Positions 1 to 8,115 of a stretch of DNA of 37,819 bases are shown here, one piece after another. The position numbers and the translations under genes are program-made. The stretch comes from Streptomyces sp. 15-116A (lineage in GTDB: Bacteria; Actinomycetota; Actinomycetes; Streptomycetales; Streptomycetaceae). The DNA lies in assembly GCF_025290915.1 (NCBI RefSeq), contig NZ_JAOCQE010000034.1:1-37819 (forward strand). The letters run 5' to 3'. How positions within the stretch are numbered: the stretch's first letter is position 1; each line of letters opens with the position of its first letter. Below the pieces are notes generated by a model. It worked only from the letters and a program-made list of their open reading frames with translations. It was not told where the DNA came from and did not search any database.

Positions 1-377
1 GCCCGCGGCGCCGCGCGGTCCGCAAGCCGACCACCCCCACCGCGTCCGAGGAGGCGGCCGTCGTGGTCGTCCCGTCGGCCCCGGCGGAGGAGACGGCCCC
101 GGCCGAGGAGCCCGCCGAGGCACCCGTCGAGGAAGCCGCCGCCGAGGACGAGACGGCTGCCCCGGCCAAGAAGACCGCCCGCAAGGCGGCCAAGAAGGCC
201 ACGGCGAAGAAGGCCGCCACGAAGAAGACGGCCGCCAAGAAGACCGCCGCCAAGAAGACGACGGCCAAGAAGGCGGCCAAGACCACCAAGACGGCGGCGA
301 AGAAGACGACGTCGAAGAAGACCGCGGCCGCGACCCAGCAGCCGTCGTCCTCGGTCACGGCCACCACGGAGGACTGA
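1..377 (+). CDS. rne: Ribonuclease E/G, C-terminal tail (partial)
   Basis: The reading frame is open from the window edge (first full codon at base 3) to TGA at 375-377, so only the last ~124 residues are visible. They contain no catalytic domain. An acidic Ala/Pro/Glu stretch is followed by a long array of AAKK/TAKK/TSKK units and a short Ser/Thr end, resembling a histone H1-like nucleic-acid-binding tail. Actinobacterial RNase E/G proteins carry low-complexity extensions around the S1/catalytic core that bind RNA and partner proteins. The position directly upstream of rplU-rpmA-obgE is the usual place for this gene in Streptomyces. The assignment rests on context and tail composition; a different Lys/Ala-rich tail cannot be excluded from this fragment alone. 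Confidence 0.75.
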   Translation, partial: PRRRAVRKPTTPTASEEAAVVVVPSAPAEETAPAEEPAEAPVEEAAAEDETAAPAKKTARKAAKKATAKKAATKKTAAKKTAAKKTTAKKAAKTTKTAAKKTTSKKTAAATQQPSSSVTATTED

Positions 378-406
378 TCGCAGCGCGCCCCTGGGCGTAG
401 CGGGAA

Positions 407-449
407 GAGAAGCGCGAGGCACCGGACGTCCCGGTGCCTCGCGCTTCTC
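407..449 (+). terminator. Strong hairpin terminator after rne
   Basis: A perfect 19-bp inverted repeat (407-425 and 431-449) with a 5-nt loop begins 30 nt after the rne stop. There is no T-run, as is common for terminators in very GC-rich actinomycetes. It separates rne from the rplU promoter immediately downstream. Confidence 0.85.
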
Positions 450-476
450 GCTGTGCTGGGTGGCCGGGGGCCCGGT

Positions 477-505
477 TTGACCCCTAGACCCCGGCCCCGT
501 AACCT
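477..505 (+). promoter_or_regulatory. Housekeeping-type promoter for rplU-rpmA-obgE
   Basis: TTGACC (477-482), a 17-bp spacer, then TAACCT (500-505) fits the HrdB (sigma-70-like) consensus TTGACN-N17-TANNNT. Transcription would start near 512, giving a 5' UTR of about 150 nt before rplU. That leader contains a 16-bp perfect palindrome (566-581). Confidence 0.7.
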
Positions 506-565
506 TGAGCGTCGGCGTGTCCATCGGGACCGCCACATCCCCGTAAACCTCTTCCTTCCGGACAT

Positions 566-581
566 GGGCCCGTACGGGCCC
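566..581 (+). promoter_or_regulatory. GC palindrome in the rplU leader
   Basis: GGGCCCGTACGGGCCC is a perfect 16-bp palindrome that can fold as a 6-bp GC stem with a GTAC tetraloop. It lies inside the predicted rplU leader, about 80 nt before the start codon. Ribosomal-protein leaders often carry autoregulatory structures, but no specific family fold was recognised here. Confidence 0.4.
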
Positions 582-660
582 GCCGGGAGAGGTCGTCCGC
601 GTGTGTCGCAGGGCGGCTGGCCTGCGGGGGTGCCGTTCTTCGAGCGAAAGAGAGATCCGC

Positions 661-981
661 GTGTACGCCATCGTGCGCAGCGGTGGTCGCCAGCACAAGG
701 TTGCTGTCGGCGACATCGTTGAGGTTGACAAGATTTCCACCGCCAAGGTTGGCGACACGGTCGAGCTCTCGACCCTGCTCGTTGTCGACGGCGACTCCGT
801 GACCAGCGACCCGTGGGTGCTGGCCGGGATCAAGGTCCAGGCCGAGGTCGTGGACCACCACAAGGGCCAGAAGATCGACATTCTGCGCTACAAGAACAAG
901 ACCGGCTACCGCCGTCGTCAGGGCCACCGCCAGCAGTACACGGCGATCAAGGTCACTGAGATCCCCGCGGCTGCGAAGTAA
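661..981 (+). CDS. rplU: 50S ribosomal protein L21
   Basis: This 106-residue protein is a structural component of the large ribosomal subunit that contacts 23S rRNA. It shows the typical L21 start ([13 protein letters not shown]), the central GDTVEL segment and the basic C-terminal signature ([14 protein letters not shown]). The GTG at 661 is chosen because the family begins with MYAIV and a purine-rich AAAGAGAG element sits about 6 nt upstream. The frame extends upstream to another GTG at 601, which would add non-conserved residues. It is followed after 14 nt by rpmA and forms the classic rplU-rpmA-obgE operon, read from the promoter at 477-505. Confidence 0.97.
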   Translation: MYAIVRSGGRQHKVAVGDIVEVDKISTAKVGDTVELSTLLVVDGDSVTSDPWVLAGIKVQAEVVDHHKGQKIDILRYKNKTGYRRRQGHRQQYTAIKVTEIPAAAK

Positions 982-995
982 GGGACTGAGGAGAG

Positions 996-1250
996 ATGGC
1001 ACACAAGAAGGGCGCATCGTCCACCCGTAACGGTCGTGACTCCAACGCTCAGCGCCTCGGCGTGAAGCGCTTCGGCGGTCAGGTCGTGAACGCGGGCGAG
1101 ATCCTGGTCCGTCAGCGCGGCACCCACTTCCACCCCGGCGCCGGCGTCGGCCGTGGCGGCGACGACACGCTGTTCGCGCTGAACGCCGGTGCGGTGCAGT
1201 TCGGCACCCACCGTGGCCGCAAGGTCGTGAACATCGTTCCGGTCGCCTGA
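996..1250 (+). CDS. rpmA: 50S ribosomal protein L27
   Basis: The 84-residue product is L27, whose N-terminal tail reaches the peptidyl-transferase centre. It begins [16 protein letters not shown] and contains the signature region [20 protein letters not shown] and the [16 protein letters not shown] motif. It starts directly at the mature MAHKKG-type sequence, without the cleavable N-terminal extension found in many Firmicutes. A strong ribosome-binding site (GAGGAGAG) lies just before the ATG. It lies between rplU and obgE; a long hairpin follows (1271-1320) and may partly uncouple obgE. Confidence 0.98.
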   Translation: MAHKKGASSTRNGRDSNAQRLGVKRFGGQVVNAGEILVRQRGTHFHPGAGVGRGGDDTLFALNAGAVQFGTHRGRKVVNIVPVA

Positions 1251-1270
1251 GTCGGCTGATCGGAAGCATT

Positions 1271-1320
1271 CGCGAGGCGGACCTCACTTCCCTGACGGGA
1301 AGGCGGGTCCGCCTTTCGCG
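1271..1320 (+). terminator. Two-layer hairpin between rpmA and obgE
   Basis: Outer arms GCGAGGCGGACC and GGTCCGCCTTTCGC pair with a small internal mismatch and enclose an inner stem (CTTCCC/GGGAAG) with a TGAC-type loop. No long T-run follows. It probably acts as a partial terminator or processing structure, lowering obgE expression relative to the ribosomal-protein genes. Confidence 0.6.
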
Positions 1321-1364
1321 TGTTAACCAAGAGACATACGCGTACGTAACTGGAGGCACATCCC

Positions 1365-2801
1365 ATGACCACCTTCGTGGACCGCGTCGAGCTGCACGTC
1401 GCCGCGGGTAACGGAGGTCACGGCTGTGCCTCCGTCCACCGTGAGAAGTTCAAGCCGCTCGGCGGGCCCGACGGCGGCAACGGCGGGCGCGGCGGCGACG
1501 TGATCCTCACCGTCGACCAGTCCGTGACCACGCTGCTGGAGTACCACCACTCCCCGCACCGCAAGGCCACCAACGGCAAGCCCGGTGAGGGCGGCAACCG
1601 CAGCGGCAAGGACGGGCAGGATCTGATCCTCGCCGTGCCGGACGGGACCGTCGTTCTCGACAAGGCCGGCAACGTGCTCGCCGACCTCGTCGGGCACGGG
1701 ACGTCGTACGTCGCCGCCCAGGGCGGTCGCGGCGGGCTCGGCAACGCCGCCCTCGCCTCCGCGCGGCGCAAGGCTCCCGGCTTCGCGCTGCTCGGTGAGC
1801 CGGGGGACCTGCGGGACATCGTCCTCGAGCTGAAGACCGTCGCCGACGTGGCGCTGGTCGGGTACCCGAGCGCCGGGAAGTCGTCGCTCATCTCCGTGCT
1901 CTCCGCCGCCAAGCCGAAGATCGCGGACTACCCCTTCACCACCCTCGTGCCGAACCTGGGCGTGGTCACCGCCGGGTCGACCGTCTACACCATCGCCGAC
2001 GTGCCCGGTCTGATCCCGGGCGCCAGCCAGGGGCGCGGGCTGGGCCTTGAGTTCCTGCGGCACGTGGAGCGGTGCAGCGTGCTCGTGCACGTCCTGGACA
2101 CCGCCACCCTCGAGTCCGACCGCGACCCCGTCTCCGACCTCGACGTCATCGAGGAGGAGCTGCGGCAGTACGGCGGCCTCGACAACCGTCCCCGGATCGT
2201 CGTCCTCAACAAGATCGACGTCCCGGACGGCAAGGACCTCGCCGAGATGGTGCGGCCGGACCTTCAGGCGCGCGGCTACCGCGTCTTCGAGGTGTCCGCC
2301 GTCGCACACACCGGGCTGAAGGAGCTGTCGTTCGCGCTCGCCGAGCTCGTCGCCGAGGCGCGCGCCGCCAAGCCGAAGGAGGAGGCGACCCGTATCGTCA
2401 TCCGGCCCAAGGCCGTGGACGACGCCGGCTTCACCGTCACCCGCGAGGCCGACGGTCTCTTCCGCGTGCGCGGCGAGAAGCCCGAACGCTGGGTCCGCCA
2501 GACCGACTTCAACAACGACGAGGCCGTCGGCTATCTCGCGGACCGGCTGGGCCGCCTCGGTGTCGAGGAGCAGTTGATGAAGGCCGGCGCCCGCTCCGGC
2601 GACGGCGTCGCCATCGGGCCCGAGGAGAACGCGGTCGTCTTCGACTGGGAGCCGTCCGTCACGGCCGGCGCGGAGATGCTCGGCCGGCGCGGCGAGGACC
2701 ACCGCTTCGAGGCACCCCGCCCGGCCGCCCAGCGCCGCCGCGACCGGCAGGCCGAACGGGACGAGGCGGAGCGGGAGTACGACGACTTCGAGCCGTTCTA
2801 G
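1365..2801 (+). CDS. obgE: GTPase Obg (CgtA)
   Basis: A 478-residue Obg-family GTPase that binds the 50S subunit and links ribosome assembly to stress and growth state; in Streptomyces, Obg levels influence differentiation (family knowledge). The glycine-rich Obg fold covers about residues 1-160 ([20 protein letters not shown]). The G domain follows: G1 GYPSAGKSS at 166-174, switch [10 protein letters not shown] at 191-199, G3 DVPG at 212-215 and G4 NKID at 282-285. A C-terminal OCT domain occupies about 350-430, then an Arg/Glu-rich tail, usual for actinobacterial Obg. ATG 1365 is preceded by GGAGG at suitable spacing. All nucleotide-binding motifs are intact. Confidence 0.97.
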   Translation: MTTFVDRVELHVAAGNGGHGCASVHREKFKPLGGPDGGNGGRGGDVILTVDQSVTTLLEYHHSPHRKATNGKPGEGGNRSGKDGQDLILAVPDGTVVLDKAGNVLADLVGHGTSYVAAQGGRGGLGNAALASARRKAPGFALLGEPGDLRDIVLELKTVADVALVGYPSAGKSSLISVLSAAKPKIADYPFTTLVPNLGVVTAGSTVYTIADVPGLIPGASQGRGLGLEFLRHVERCSVLVHVLDTATLESDRDPVSDLDVIEEELRQYGGLDNRPRIVVLNKIDVPDGKDLAEMVRPDLQARGYRVFEVSAVAHTGLKELSFALAELVAEARAAKPKEEATRIVIRPKAVDDAGFTVTREADGLFRVRGEKPERWVRQTDFNNDEAVGYLADRLGRLGVEEQLMKAGARSGDGVAIGPEENAVVFDWEPSVTAGAEMLGRRGEDHRFEAPRPAAQRRRDRQAERDEAEREYDDFEPF

Positions 2802-2896
2802 GCACTAAGTCCCGGTGAACCGCGGGGCAACCAACGGGTGTTCCGGCGTGTCGTAGTGATCGTCAACTGATCGGTTCTACGACAGGACTTCCCCCC

Positions 2897-4414
2897 ATGG
2901 CAGCCCGTTCCCCGCGCCTTGCGCCCCTCGCCCGTCCTGTGCGCCTTGCCCTGGCCACCGGCGTCGCGCTCGTGGCCGGTGCGCTCGTGGTGCCCGCCGT
3001 GCAGGCCGCCCCCGCTCAGGGCGCGGATGTCGGCAGCGCTCGGCCGCACGCCGACTTCAACGGCGACGGTTACGCCGACCTCGCGGTGGCCGCGCCCGGC
3101 GCCACCGTCGGCGGCAGCAAGGGCGCCGGGTACGTCGCCGTGCTGTACGGCTCGGCGCACGGCCTGGACACCGGGACCAGGCAGGTGCTCAGCCAGAACA
3201 CCGCCGGTGTGCCCGGCGGCGCGGAGAAGGACGACGCGTTCGGAAGCGCGCTGGCCACGGCCGACCTGGACCGGGACGGGTACGCCGATCTCGTCGTCGG
3301 TGTCAGCGGTGAGGACACCGCGGACGGGGGAGCCGAGGTCGGGCTGGTGGAGGTGGTGTGGGGCGGGCCCGGGGGCCTGTCCGGCGGTGCCGCGCTCGCC
3401 TCCGGCCGGAACCTCCTCGACCAGCTCGGCATCGAGGGGCGGCTGACCACCGGGGACGTCGACGGCGACGGTGACATGGACGTGGTGACCGTGGAGCGGC
3501 TGCACGATCCGCGGGTCCTCAAGGGGCCGTTCGGCCGGGACGGCGCGGCGGCGCAGGGCGAGCAGGTGGTCAGGGACGAGTTCGACACGCGCGTCCTCGA
3601 CCTCGCCACCGGTGATGTGAACGGCGACGGCGTCACCGACCTCGTCGCCGCCCAGATCGACAACGAGGAGTTCGACGCCCGCCGTGTCGCGTACTGGCGG
3701 GGCAGCCGCGCCGGACTCACCCCGTACCGCGACGTGGAAGGCTCCGACGGCTACCGCCTCAAGGCCGGGGAGAACCTCGACGTCGGGGACGTGAACGCCG
3801 ACGGCATCGACGACATCGTGTCGGGCCGCGCCGTGGACGGCTACGACAGCGACCTGGACACGCCGCTGCCCACGGGTGGCCGGGTCACCTGGATCCCCGG
3901 CACCCCGGACGGGCCGGACGGGACGCGGGCCGTGCACCTCAACCAGGACAGCCCGGGCGTGCCCGGCAGCGCGGAGCGCGGCGACGGCTTCGGCACCGAT
4001 GTGCGGATAGCCGATGTCGACGGCGACGGGTTCCCGGACGTCGCCACCGGGCTGCCCGGCGAGGATCTCGGCGCGGTGAAGGACGCGGGCGCGGTCGTCG
4101 TCCTGCGCGGCACCGCGAGCGGGCTCACCGGGGCCGGCGCCCGGGCCGTGACGCAGAACACCGCGAACGTGCCGGGCACCGCGGAGACGACCGACGCCTT
4201 CGGCCGGGCCGTCCGCCTCGGCGACACCGACGGCGACGGTCTCGCCGACCTCGCCGCGGGCGCGCCCGGCGAGAACACCGGTGCGGGCTCGGTCTGGTAC
4301 TTCCGCTCGTCCCCGGCGACGGTCGTGACCCCGAACGGCACGACCACCTTCGGCGCGGGCACCCTCGGCACGGACCCGTCGAACGCCCGCCTCGGCGCGG
4401 TGCTGGCCGACTGA
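2897..4414 (+). CDS. Secreted FG-GAP/VCBS repeat protein
   Basis: This 505-residue exported protein carries a Sec-type signal peptide: a basic start, a hydrophobic stretch at about residues 18-36, and an Ala-x-Ala cleavage site near 38. The remainder contains at least seven calcium-loop repeats of the form DxDxDGxxD (DFNGDGYAD, DLDRDGYAD, DVDGDGDMD, DVNGDGVTD, DVNADGIDD, DVDGDGFPD, DTDGDGLAD), spaced as in the seven-bladed integrin-alpha-like propeller. Such proteins are extracellular and Ca2+-binding; no enzymatic motif is visible, so its partner or ligand is unknown. It has its own terminator (4423-4487). AGGA lies 9 nt before the ATG. An inverted repeat (2850-2856/2877-2883, GTCGTAG/CTACGAC) lies just upstream and could be a regulator site. 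Confidence 0.85.
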   Translation: MAARSPRLAPLARPVRLALATGVALVAGALVVPAVQAAPAQGADVGSARPHADFNGDGYADLAVAAPGATVGGSKGAGYVAVLYGSAHGLDTGTRQVLSQNTAGVPGGAEKDDAFGSALATADLDRDGYADLVVGVSGEDTADGGAEVGLVEVVWGGPGGLSGGAALASGRNLLDQLGIEGRLTTGDVDGDGDMDVVTVERLHDPRVLKGPFGRDGAAAQGEQVVRDEFDTRVLDLATGDVNGDGVTDLVAAQIDNEEFDARRVAYWRGSRAGLTPYRDVEGSDGYRLKAGENLDVGDVNADGIDDIVSGRAVDGYDSDLDTPLPTGGRVTWIPGTPDGPDGTRAVHLNQDSPGVPGSAERGDGFGTDVRIADVDGDGFPDVATGLPGEDLGAVKDAGAVVVLRGTASGLTGAGARAVTQNTANVPGTAETTDAFGRAVRLGDTDGDGLADLAAGAPGENTGAGSVWYFRSSPATVVTPNGTTTFGAGTLGTDPSNARLGAVLAD

Positions 4415-4422
4415 CCTCAGCA

Positions 4423-4487
4423 GCGGCCGGCGTGGGCCTCACGGACCCGGCGTGGGCCTGACGGATCACCCGCATCACGCCGGCCGC
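4423..4487 (+). terminator. Terminator with duplicated left arm
   Basis: The arm GCGGCCGGCGTG (4423-4434) pairs perfectly with CACGCCGGCCGC (4476-4487). The left side is part of a 19-bp tandem duplication (4427-4445 and 4447-4465, 18 of 19 identical), so the right arm can pair with either copy. It lies 9 nt after the FG-GAP gene and probably terminates it. Confidence 0.6.
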
Positions 4488-4695
4488 CTCGCCACCCCCT
4501 ACACCCGGTTGACCCTCCGTCAGCCCCCGCTCACCTCCACGACCCGTCATCGTCACGGCCCGTTCCCGTGGCGTGGCGGGTTTTCCGTTGTCTGCCTTCT
4601 TGTCATGGACGCGAACCGTGGAGTTCAGCGCGCGGACCGTCCGGAAGGCGAGCTTCCCACTGTCCAAGAGGCCGGTGAGACAGGGGAGTTCGCCG

Positions 4696-6249
4696 ATGAC
4701 CGAGGCAGTTTCGCCCGACCGCCGACGCGTACTGACCGCCGGCGCCGCCGTGCTCGGCGCCGCCGCCTCCGCCCAGCTGTGGCTGCCGGCCACCGCACGC
4801 GCCGCGGTGCACAAACCGTTGCCGGACGGTGTGTTCAGCCTCGGCGTGGCCTCCGGCGACCCGCTGCCGGACGGCGTGGTGCTGTGGACCCGTCTCGCCC
4901 CCGACCCGCTGAACGGCGGCGGCATGCCGAACCTCCCGGTGCCGGTCGAGTGGCAGGTCGCCCAGGACTCCCGGTTCAGAAAGGTGGTGCGCCGGGGCAC
5001 CGCCCAGGCCCGGCCCCAGTACGGGCACAGCGTCCACGTCGACGTACGCGGCCTGCGCCCCGACACCACGTACTGGTTCCGCTTCCGCGCCGGCGGGCAG
5101 CTCTCGCGCACCGGCCGTACCCGTACCGCGCCCGCCGCGGGCAGCTCCGGCGGCAGCCTGCGGGTGGCGCTCGCCTCCTGTCAGAACTGGCAGCACGGCT
5201 ACTTCACCCCGTACGCGGACATGCTGGAGCAGGACCCCGACATCGTGGTGTTCGTCGGCGACTACATCTACGAGTCGGTGCCGTCGGCGACCGGCGTGCG
5301 GCGGCACGAGGGCACGGGGGAGCCGTACAGCCTGACTCAGTACCGCAACCGGTACGCCCAGTACCGCTCGGACCCGGACCTCGCGGAGATGCACGCGAAC
5401 GCCCCCTTCGTGGTCAGCTTCGACGACCACGAGGTGGACAACGACTTCGCCGGCGAGATCCCGCAGGACCCCGCCAAGCAGCCGCACGACGCCTTCGTGG
5501 CCCGGCTCACCGCCGCCTACCAGGCGTTCTACGAGCACATGCCGGTCCGGGCCAGCGCCGTGCCGAACGGCCCGCACATCCGGATGTACCGTCGGCTGGA
5601 GTTCGGCCGTCTCGCCCGGCTGAACGTGCTGGACACCCGGCAGTACCGCAGCGACCAGGCCACCAGCCAGGAAGGCGCCCAGGACCCGTCGCTGACGATG
5701 CTCGGCGCCGCGCAGAAGCGCTGGCTGGTCGACGGGCTGCGTCACTCGCCCGCCCGCTGGAACCTGATCGCCTCGCAGATCATGATGGCCGAGACGGACC
5801 TCCAGGTCGGCCCCGGAAAGCTCTGGTTCTACGACGCCTGGGACGGCTACCAGGCGGAACGCAACGCCCTGCTCCAGGAGTTCCGCCGGGTCAGCAACCC
5901 GGTCGTGCTCACCGGCGACCGCCATCTGACGATGATCAGCGACCTGAAGGCGGACTTCACCGACCCGAAGTCCGCGGTCGTGGGCGCCGAGTTCGTCGGC
6001 ACGTCCATCTCCAGCAACGGCGACCAGGACCAGGAGGCGTTCCGCAAGGAATGGGACCCGCGCCGCGCGGACAACCCGCACTGGAAGCTGCTCGACGCGC
6101 ACCGCGGCTACCACCTGTTCGACATCCGCCGGAGCGGCATCGACGCGCGCGTACGGGTCGTGGACACCGTGGTGAAGCCGGAGGCGACATCGCGCACGCT
6201 GGCCGCGCTGCGCGTCGAGGCGGGCCGGCCGGGGGTCCATCTGGTCTGA
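4696..6249 (+). CDS. phoD: PhoD-family alkaline phosphatase, Tat-exported
   Basis: The 517-residue product is a PhoD-type metallophosphatase/phosphodiesterase that releases phosphate from organic esters, and in Bacillus also from teichoic acids, outside the cell. The start at 4696 gives an N terminus with a twin-arginine signal (PDRRRVLTAG, residues 8-17) and cleavage near ATARA (about 36); AGGGGAG precedes it by 7 nt. The frame is open upstream to 4573, but that extension would bury the signal. An N-terminal Ig-like PhoD domain (VASGDPLPDGVVLWTR) is followed by the catalytic domain with metal-site motifs FVGD (186-189), DDHE (243-246) and GDRH (407-410). Fe/Ca-dependent activity is known for the family. 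PhoP control is plausible; a weak candidate box is noted separately. Confidence 0.92.
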   Translation: MTEAVSPDRRRVLTAGAAVLGAAASAQLWLPATARAAVHKPLPDGVFSLGVASGDPLPDGVVLWTRLAPDPLNGGGMPNLPVPVEWQVAQDSRFRKVVRRGTAQARPQYGHSVHVDVRGLRPDTTYWFRFRAGGQLSRTGRTRTAPAAGSSGGSLRVALASCQNWQHGYFTPYADMLEQDPDIVVFVGDYIYESVPSATGVRRHEGTGEPYSLTQYRNRYAQYRSDPDLAEMHANAPFVVSFDDHEVDNDFAGEIPQDPAKQPHDAFVARLTAAYQAFYEHMPVRASAVPNGPHIRMYRRLEFGRLARLNVLDTRQYRSDQATSQEGAQDPSLTMLGAAQKRWLVDGLRHSPARWNLIASQIMMAETDLQVGPGKLWFYDAWDGYQAERNALLQEFRRVSNPVVLTGDRHLTMISDLKADFTDPKSAVVGAEFVGTSISSNGDQDQEAFRKEWDPRRADNPHWKLLDAHRGYHLFDIRRSGIDARVRVVDTVVKPEATSRTLAALRVEAGRPGVHLV

Positions 6250-6272
6250 CACCGGGGAGACAGGGGCGACAC

Positions 6273-6314
6273 CCGAAGCTGCGGAATTCCCGTGAGGATT
6301 CCGCAGCTTTTCGG
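6273..6314 (+). terminator. Rho-independent terminator after phoD
   Basis: AAGCTGCGGAAT (6276-6287) pairs with ATTCCGCAGCTT (6298-6309) across a 10-nt loop. The stem extends outward through CCGA/TCGG and a short T tract overlaps its 3' side. Confidence 0.85.
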
Positions 6315-6352
6315 TCTCCGCACCGGGCCGTGCCGCCGCACAGGTGAACACA

Positions 6353-6389
6353 CCGGTGAAGACGCACCGGTGGCACCGGGCTTCACCGG
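6353..6389 (+). promoter_or_regulatory. CACCGGTG-rich inverted repeat upstream of the glycopolymer block
   Basis: CCGGTGAAG (6353-6361) and CTTCACCGG (6381-6389) form a 9-bp inverted repeat. The self-complementary octamer CACCGGTG occurs at 6351-6358 and again at 6365-6372. The cluster lies just upstream of a candidate -10 element (6409) and may bind a regulator of the downstream genes. Confidence 0.35.
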
Positions 6390-6408
6390 CGTCACGCAGT
6401 GCAATGAC

Positions 6409-6425
6409 TAAACTCCTGTGGAGTT
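6409..6425 (+). promoter_or_regulatory. Candidate -10 element overlapped by a palindrome
   Basis: TAAACT (6409-6414) matches TANNNT. The inverted repeat AACTCC-TGT-GGAGTT (6411-6425) overlaps it and the likely transcription start, an arrangement typical of an operator. The matching -35 is weak. Downstream lie the 41-codon ORF at 6483 and the cytidylyltransferase/reductase gene. Confidence 0.4.
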
Positions 6426-6482
6426 ACTCACAGCAATTCAGGGGCCGTCCCGGGAACCGTCGCCAATCACCAGGAGTCCAAG

Positions 6483-6608
6483 GTGAATGACAGGTTGCGC
6501 GCACATATGCGGCGGAGGACGCTCACCTTGCACTGCGGTAACCATGAGTGGGACCATTTCGAAGTCCCCTGTCGCCCCAAGGTAGGTCACCTGTGTCCCA
6601 GCGCATAG
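6483..6608 (+). CDS. Possible 41-residue Cys/His-rich upstream ORF
   Basis: GTG at 6483 is preceded by AGGAG (about 6 nt spacing), a better ribosome-binding site than that of the next gene. The frame runs 41 codons to TAG at 6606-6608, overlapping the following gene by 16 nt in another frame. The product is basic at its N terminus and then carries HCGNHEWDHFE, a central Cys and GHLCPSA near the end; the three Cys and several His could suit a small metal-binding peptide. The ORF uses more A/T-ending codons than its neighbours, so it may be a regulatory leader rather than a functional protein. The start of the downstream gene lies inside it, suggesting translational coupling. Existence is inferred from the RBS and frame only. 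Confidence 0.35.
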   Translation: MNDRLRAHMRRRTLTLHCGNHEWDHFEVPCRPKVGHLCPSA

Positions 6609-8089
6609 CCAAGCCCCGTACCACCGCAGTGATCCTGGCCGGCGGTACCGGCCAGCGGGTGGGTCTGTCGATCCCCAAGCAGCTGCTGAAGATCGCCGGC
6701 AAGGCAGTCATCGAGCACACCCTGACCACCTTCGAGAACGCCGACTCGATCGACGAGATCATCGTGCTGATGGCGCCGGGCTACGTGCCCGACGTCGAGA
6801 AGATCGTCGCCAAGGCCGGGTTCACCAAGGTCGCGAAGGTCATCGAGGGCGGCTCGACGCGCAACGAGACCACCGAGCGGGCCATCGCCGCGCTCGGCGA
6901 GGGCCTGGCCGAGGGCGAGGACCTCAACGTCCTCTTCCACGACGCCGTACGCCCCCTGCTGTCGCAGCGCGTCATCGACGACTGCGTGGCGGCGCTGGAG
7001 CGTTACCAGGCGGTCGACGTGGCCATCCCCTCGGCGGACACCATCATCGTCACGCGTACGCACGGCGAGGACGGCGAGTTCATCACCGAGATCCCGGACC
7101 GCTCCCGGCTGCGCCGCGGCCAGACGCCGCAGGCCTTCAAGCTGTCCACCATCAAGAAGGCCTACGAGGTCGCCGCGGGCGACCCCAACTTCCAGGCCAC
7201 GGACGACTGCTCGGTCGTGCTCAAGTACCTGCCCGACGTGCCGATCCACGTCGTCGCGGGTGACGAGTACAACATGAAGGTCACCCAGCCGGTCGACGTC
7301 TTCATCGCCGACAAGCTCTTCCAGCTCGCCTCCACCGCCGCGCCCGAGCAGAACGGCGAGGAGGCGTACCGCGAGTTGCTCACCGGCAAGACGGTCGTCG
7401 TCTTCGGCGGCTCCTACGGCATCGGCAAGGACATCGCCGAACTCGCCGAGTCCTACGGCGCCACCGTGTACGCGCTGGGCCGCTCCACCACCGGCACCCA
7501 CGTGGAGAACCCGGAGGAGGTCGACGACGCGCTGTCCAAGGCGTACGCGGAGACCGGCCGGATCGACTACGTGGTCAACACCGCGGGTGTGCTGCGCATC
7601 GGCAAGCTCGCGGAGACCGACAACGCCACCATCGAGGAGGCGCTGAAGGTCAACTACCTGGCCCCGGTGCAGATCGCCCGGTCCGCGTACAAGTACCTGG
7701 CGGAGACCAAGGGCCAGCTGCTGCTGTACACCTCCAGCAGCTACACCCGCGGGCGCGCCGAGTACAGCCTCTACTCCTCGACCAAGGCCGCCATGGTGAA
7801 TCTCACCCAGGCCCTGTCCGACGAGTGGGCCGGCGACGGGGTCCGCGTGAACTGCATCAACCCGGAGCGCACCGCGACTCCCATGCGCACCAAGGCGTTC
7901 GGCCAGGAGCCCGCGGGCAGCCTGTTGTCCTCCGAGGCGGTGGCCCGTACCTCGCTGGACGTGCTGCTGTCGGAGCTGACCGGTCACGTCATCGACGTGC
8001 GCCAGCAGGACCCGACGGCGGGCGCGGCCAAGGCCTCCGGCTTCGAGGCGGCGCTGGCCTCGGTGCTGGACCGTCAGGACGGCGTGTAA
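6593..8089 (+). CDS. Bifunctional cytidylyltransferase/SDR oxidoreductase (probable CDP-ribitol synthase)
   Basis: A 498-residue fusion of two enzymes. Residues ~8-245 are an IspD/TarI-like cytidylyltransferase: LAGGTGQR at 15-22, PKQ at 28-30, FHDAVRP near 105-111 and GQTPQAF at 166-172. Residues ~255-490 are a short-chain dehydrogenase: nucleotide-binding GGSYGIGKD at 262-270, a Ser cluster at 371-373 and YSSTK at 384-388 (catalytic Tyr and Lys). The same architecture in Haemophilus Bcs1 reduces ribulose 5-phosphate and activates the ribitol 5-phosphate to CDP-ribitol, the donor for poly(ribitol-phosphate). Neighbouring CDP-alcohol phosphotransferases and a TarS-like glycosyltransferase support that role over the MEP-pathway IspD. 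GTG 6593 follows AAGGTAGG; an earlier in-frame ATG (6548) lacks conservation and an RBS. Confidence 0.88.
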   Translation: MSQRIAKPRTTAVILAGGTGQRVGLSIPKQLLKIAGKAVIEHTLTTFENADSIDEIIVLMAPGYVPDVEKIVAKAGFTKVAKVIEGGSTRNETTERAIAALGEGLAEGEDLNVLFHDAVRPLLSQRVIDDCVAALERYQAVDVAIPSADTIIVTRTHGEDGEFITEIPDRSRLRRGQTPQAFKLSTIKKAYEVAAGDPNFQATDDCSVVLKYLPDVPIHVVAGDEYNMKVTQPVDVFIADKLFQLASTAAPEQNGEEAYRELLTGKTVVVFGGSYGIGKDIAELAESYGATVYALGRSTTGTHVENPEEVDDALSKAYAETGRIDYVVNTAGVLRIGKLAETDNATIEEALKVNYLAPVQIARSAYKYLAETKGQLLLYTSSSYTRGRAEYSLYSSTKAAMVNLTQALSDEWAGDGVRVNCINPERTATPMRTKAFGQEPAGSLLSSEAVARTSLDVLLSELTGHVIDVRQQDPTAGAAKASGFEAALASVLDRQDGV

Positions 8090-8115
8090 TAATTGATCGC
8101 AATTAGACTCCGGTA

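Noticed and set aside
63..377. Stand-alone histone-like Lys/Ala-rich protein starting at 63
   Set aside because: The frame stays open to the window edge and the position matches the RNase E/G C terminus; an internal GTG without SD is unlikely to be a start.
484..1359. Long minus-strand ORF opposite rplU-rpmA
   Set aside because: It is antisense to two certain ribosomal-protein genes, extremely Arg-rich and lacks an SD; a GC-rich shadow frame.
1323..2702. 459-codon minus-strand ORF opposite obgE
   Set aside because: Shadow of obgE; Val/Gly/Asp/Arg-rich low-complexity translation with no domain signature.
6587..7987. 466-codon minus-strand ORF opposite the cytidylyltransferase/SDR gene
   Set aside because: Opposite strand carries two recognisable enzyme domains with all motifs; this frame is compositional artefact.
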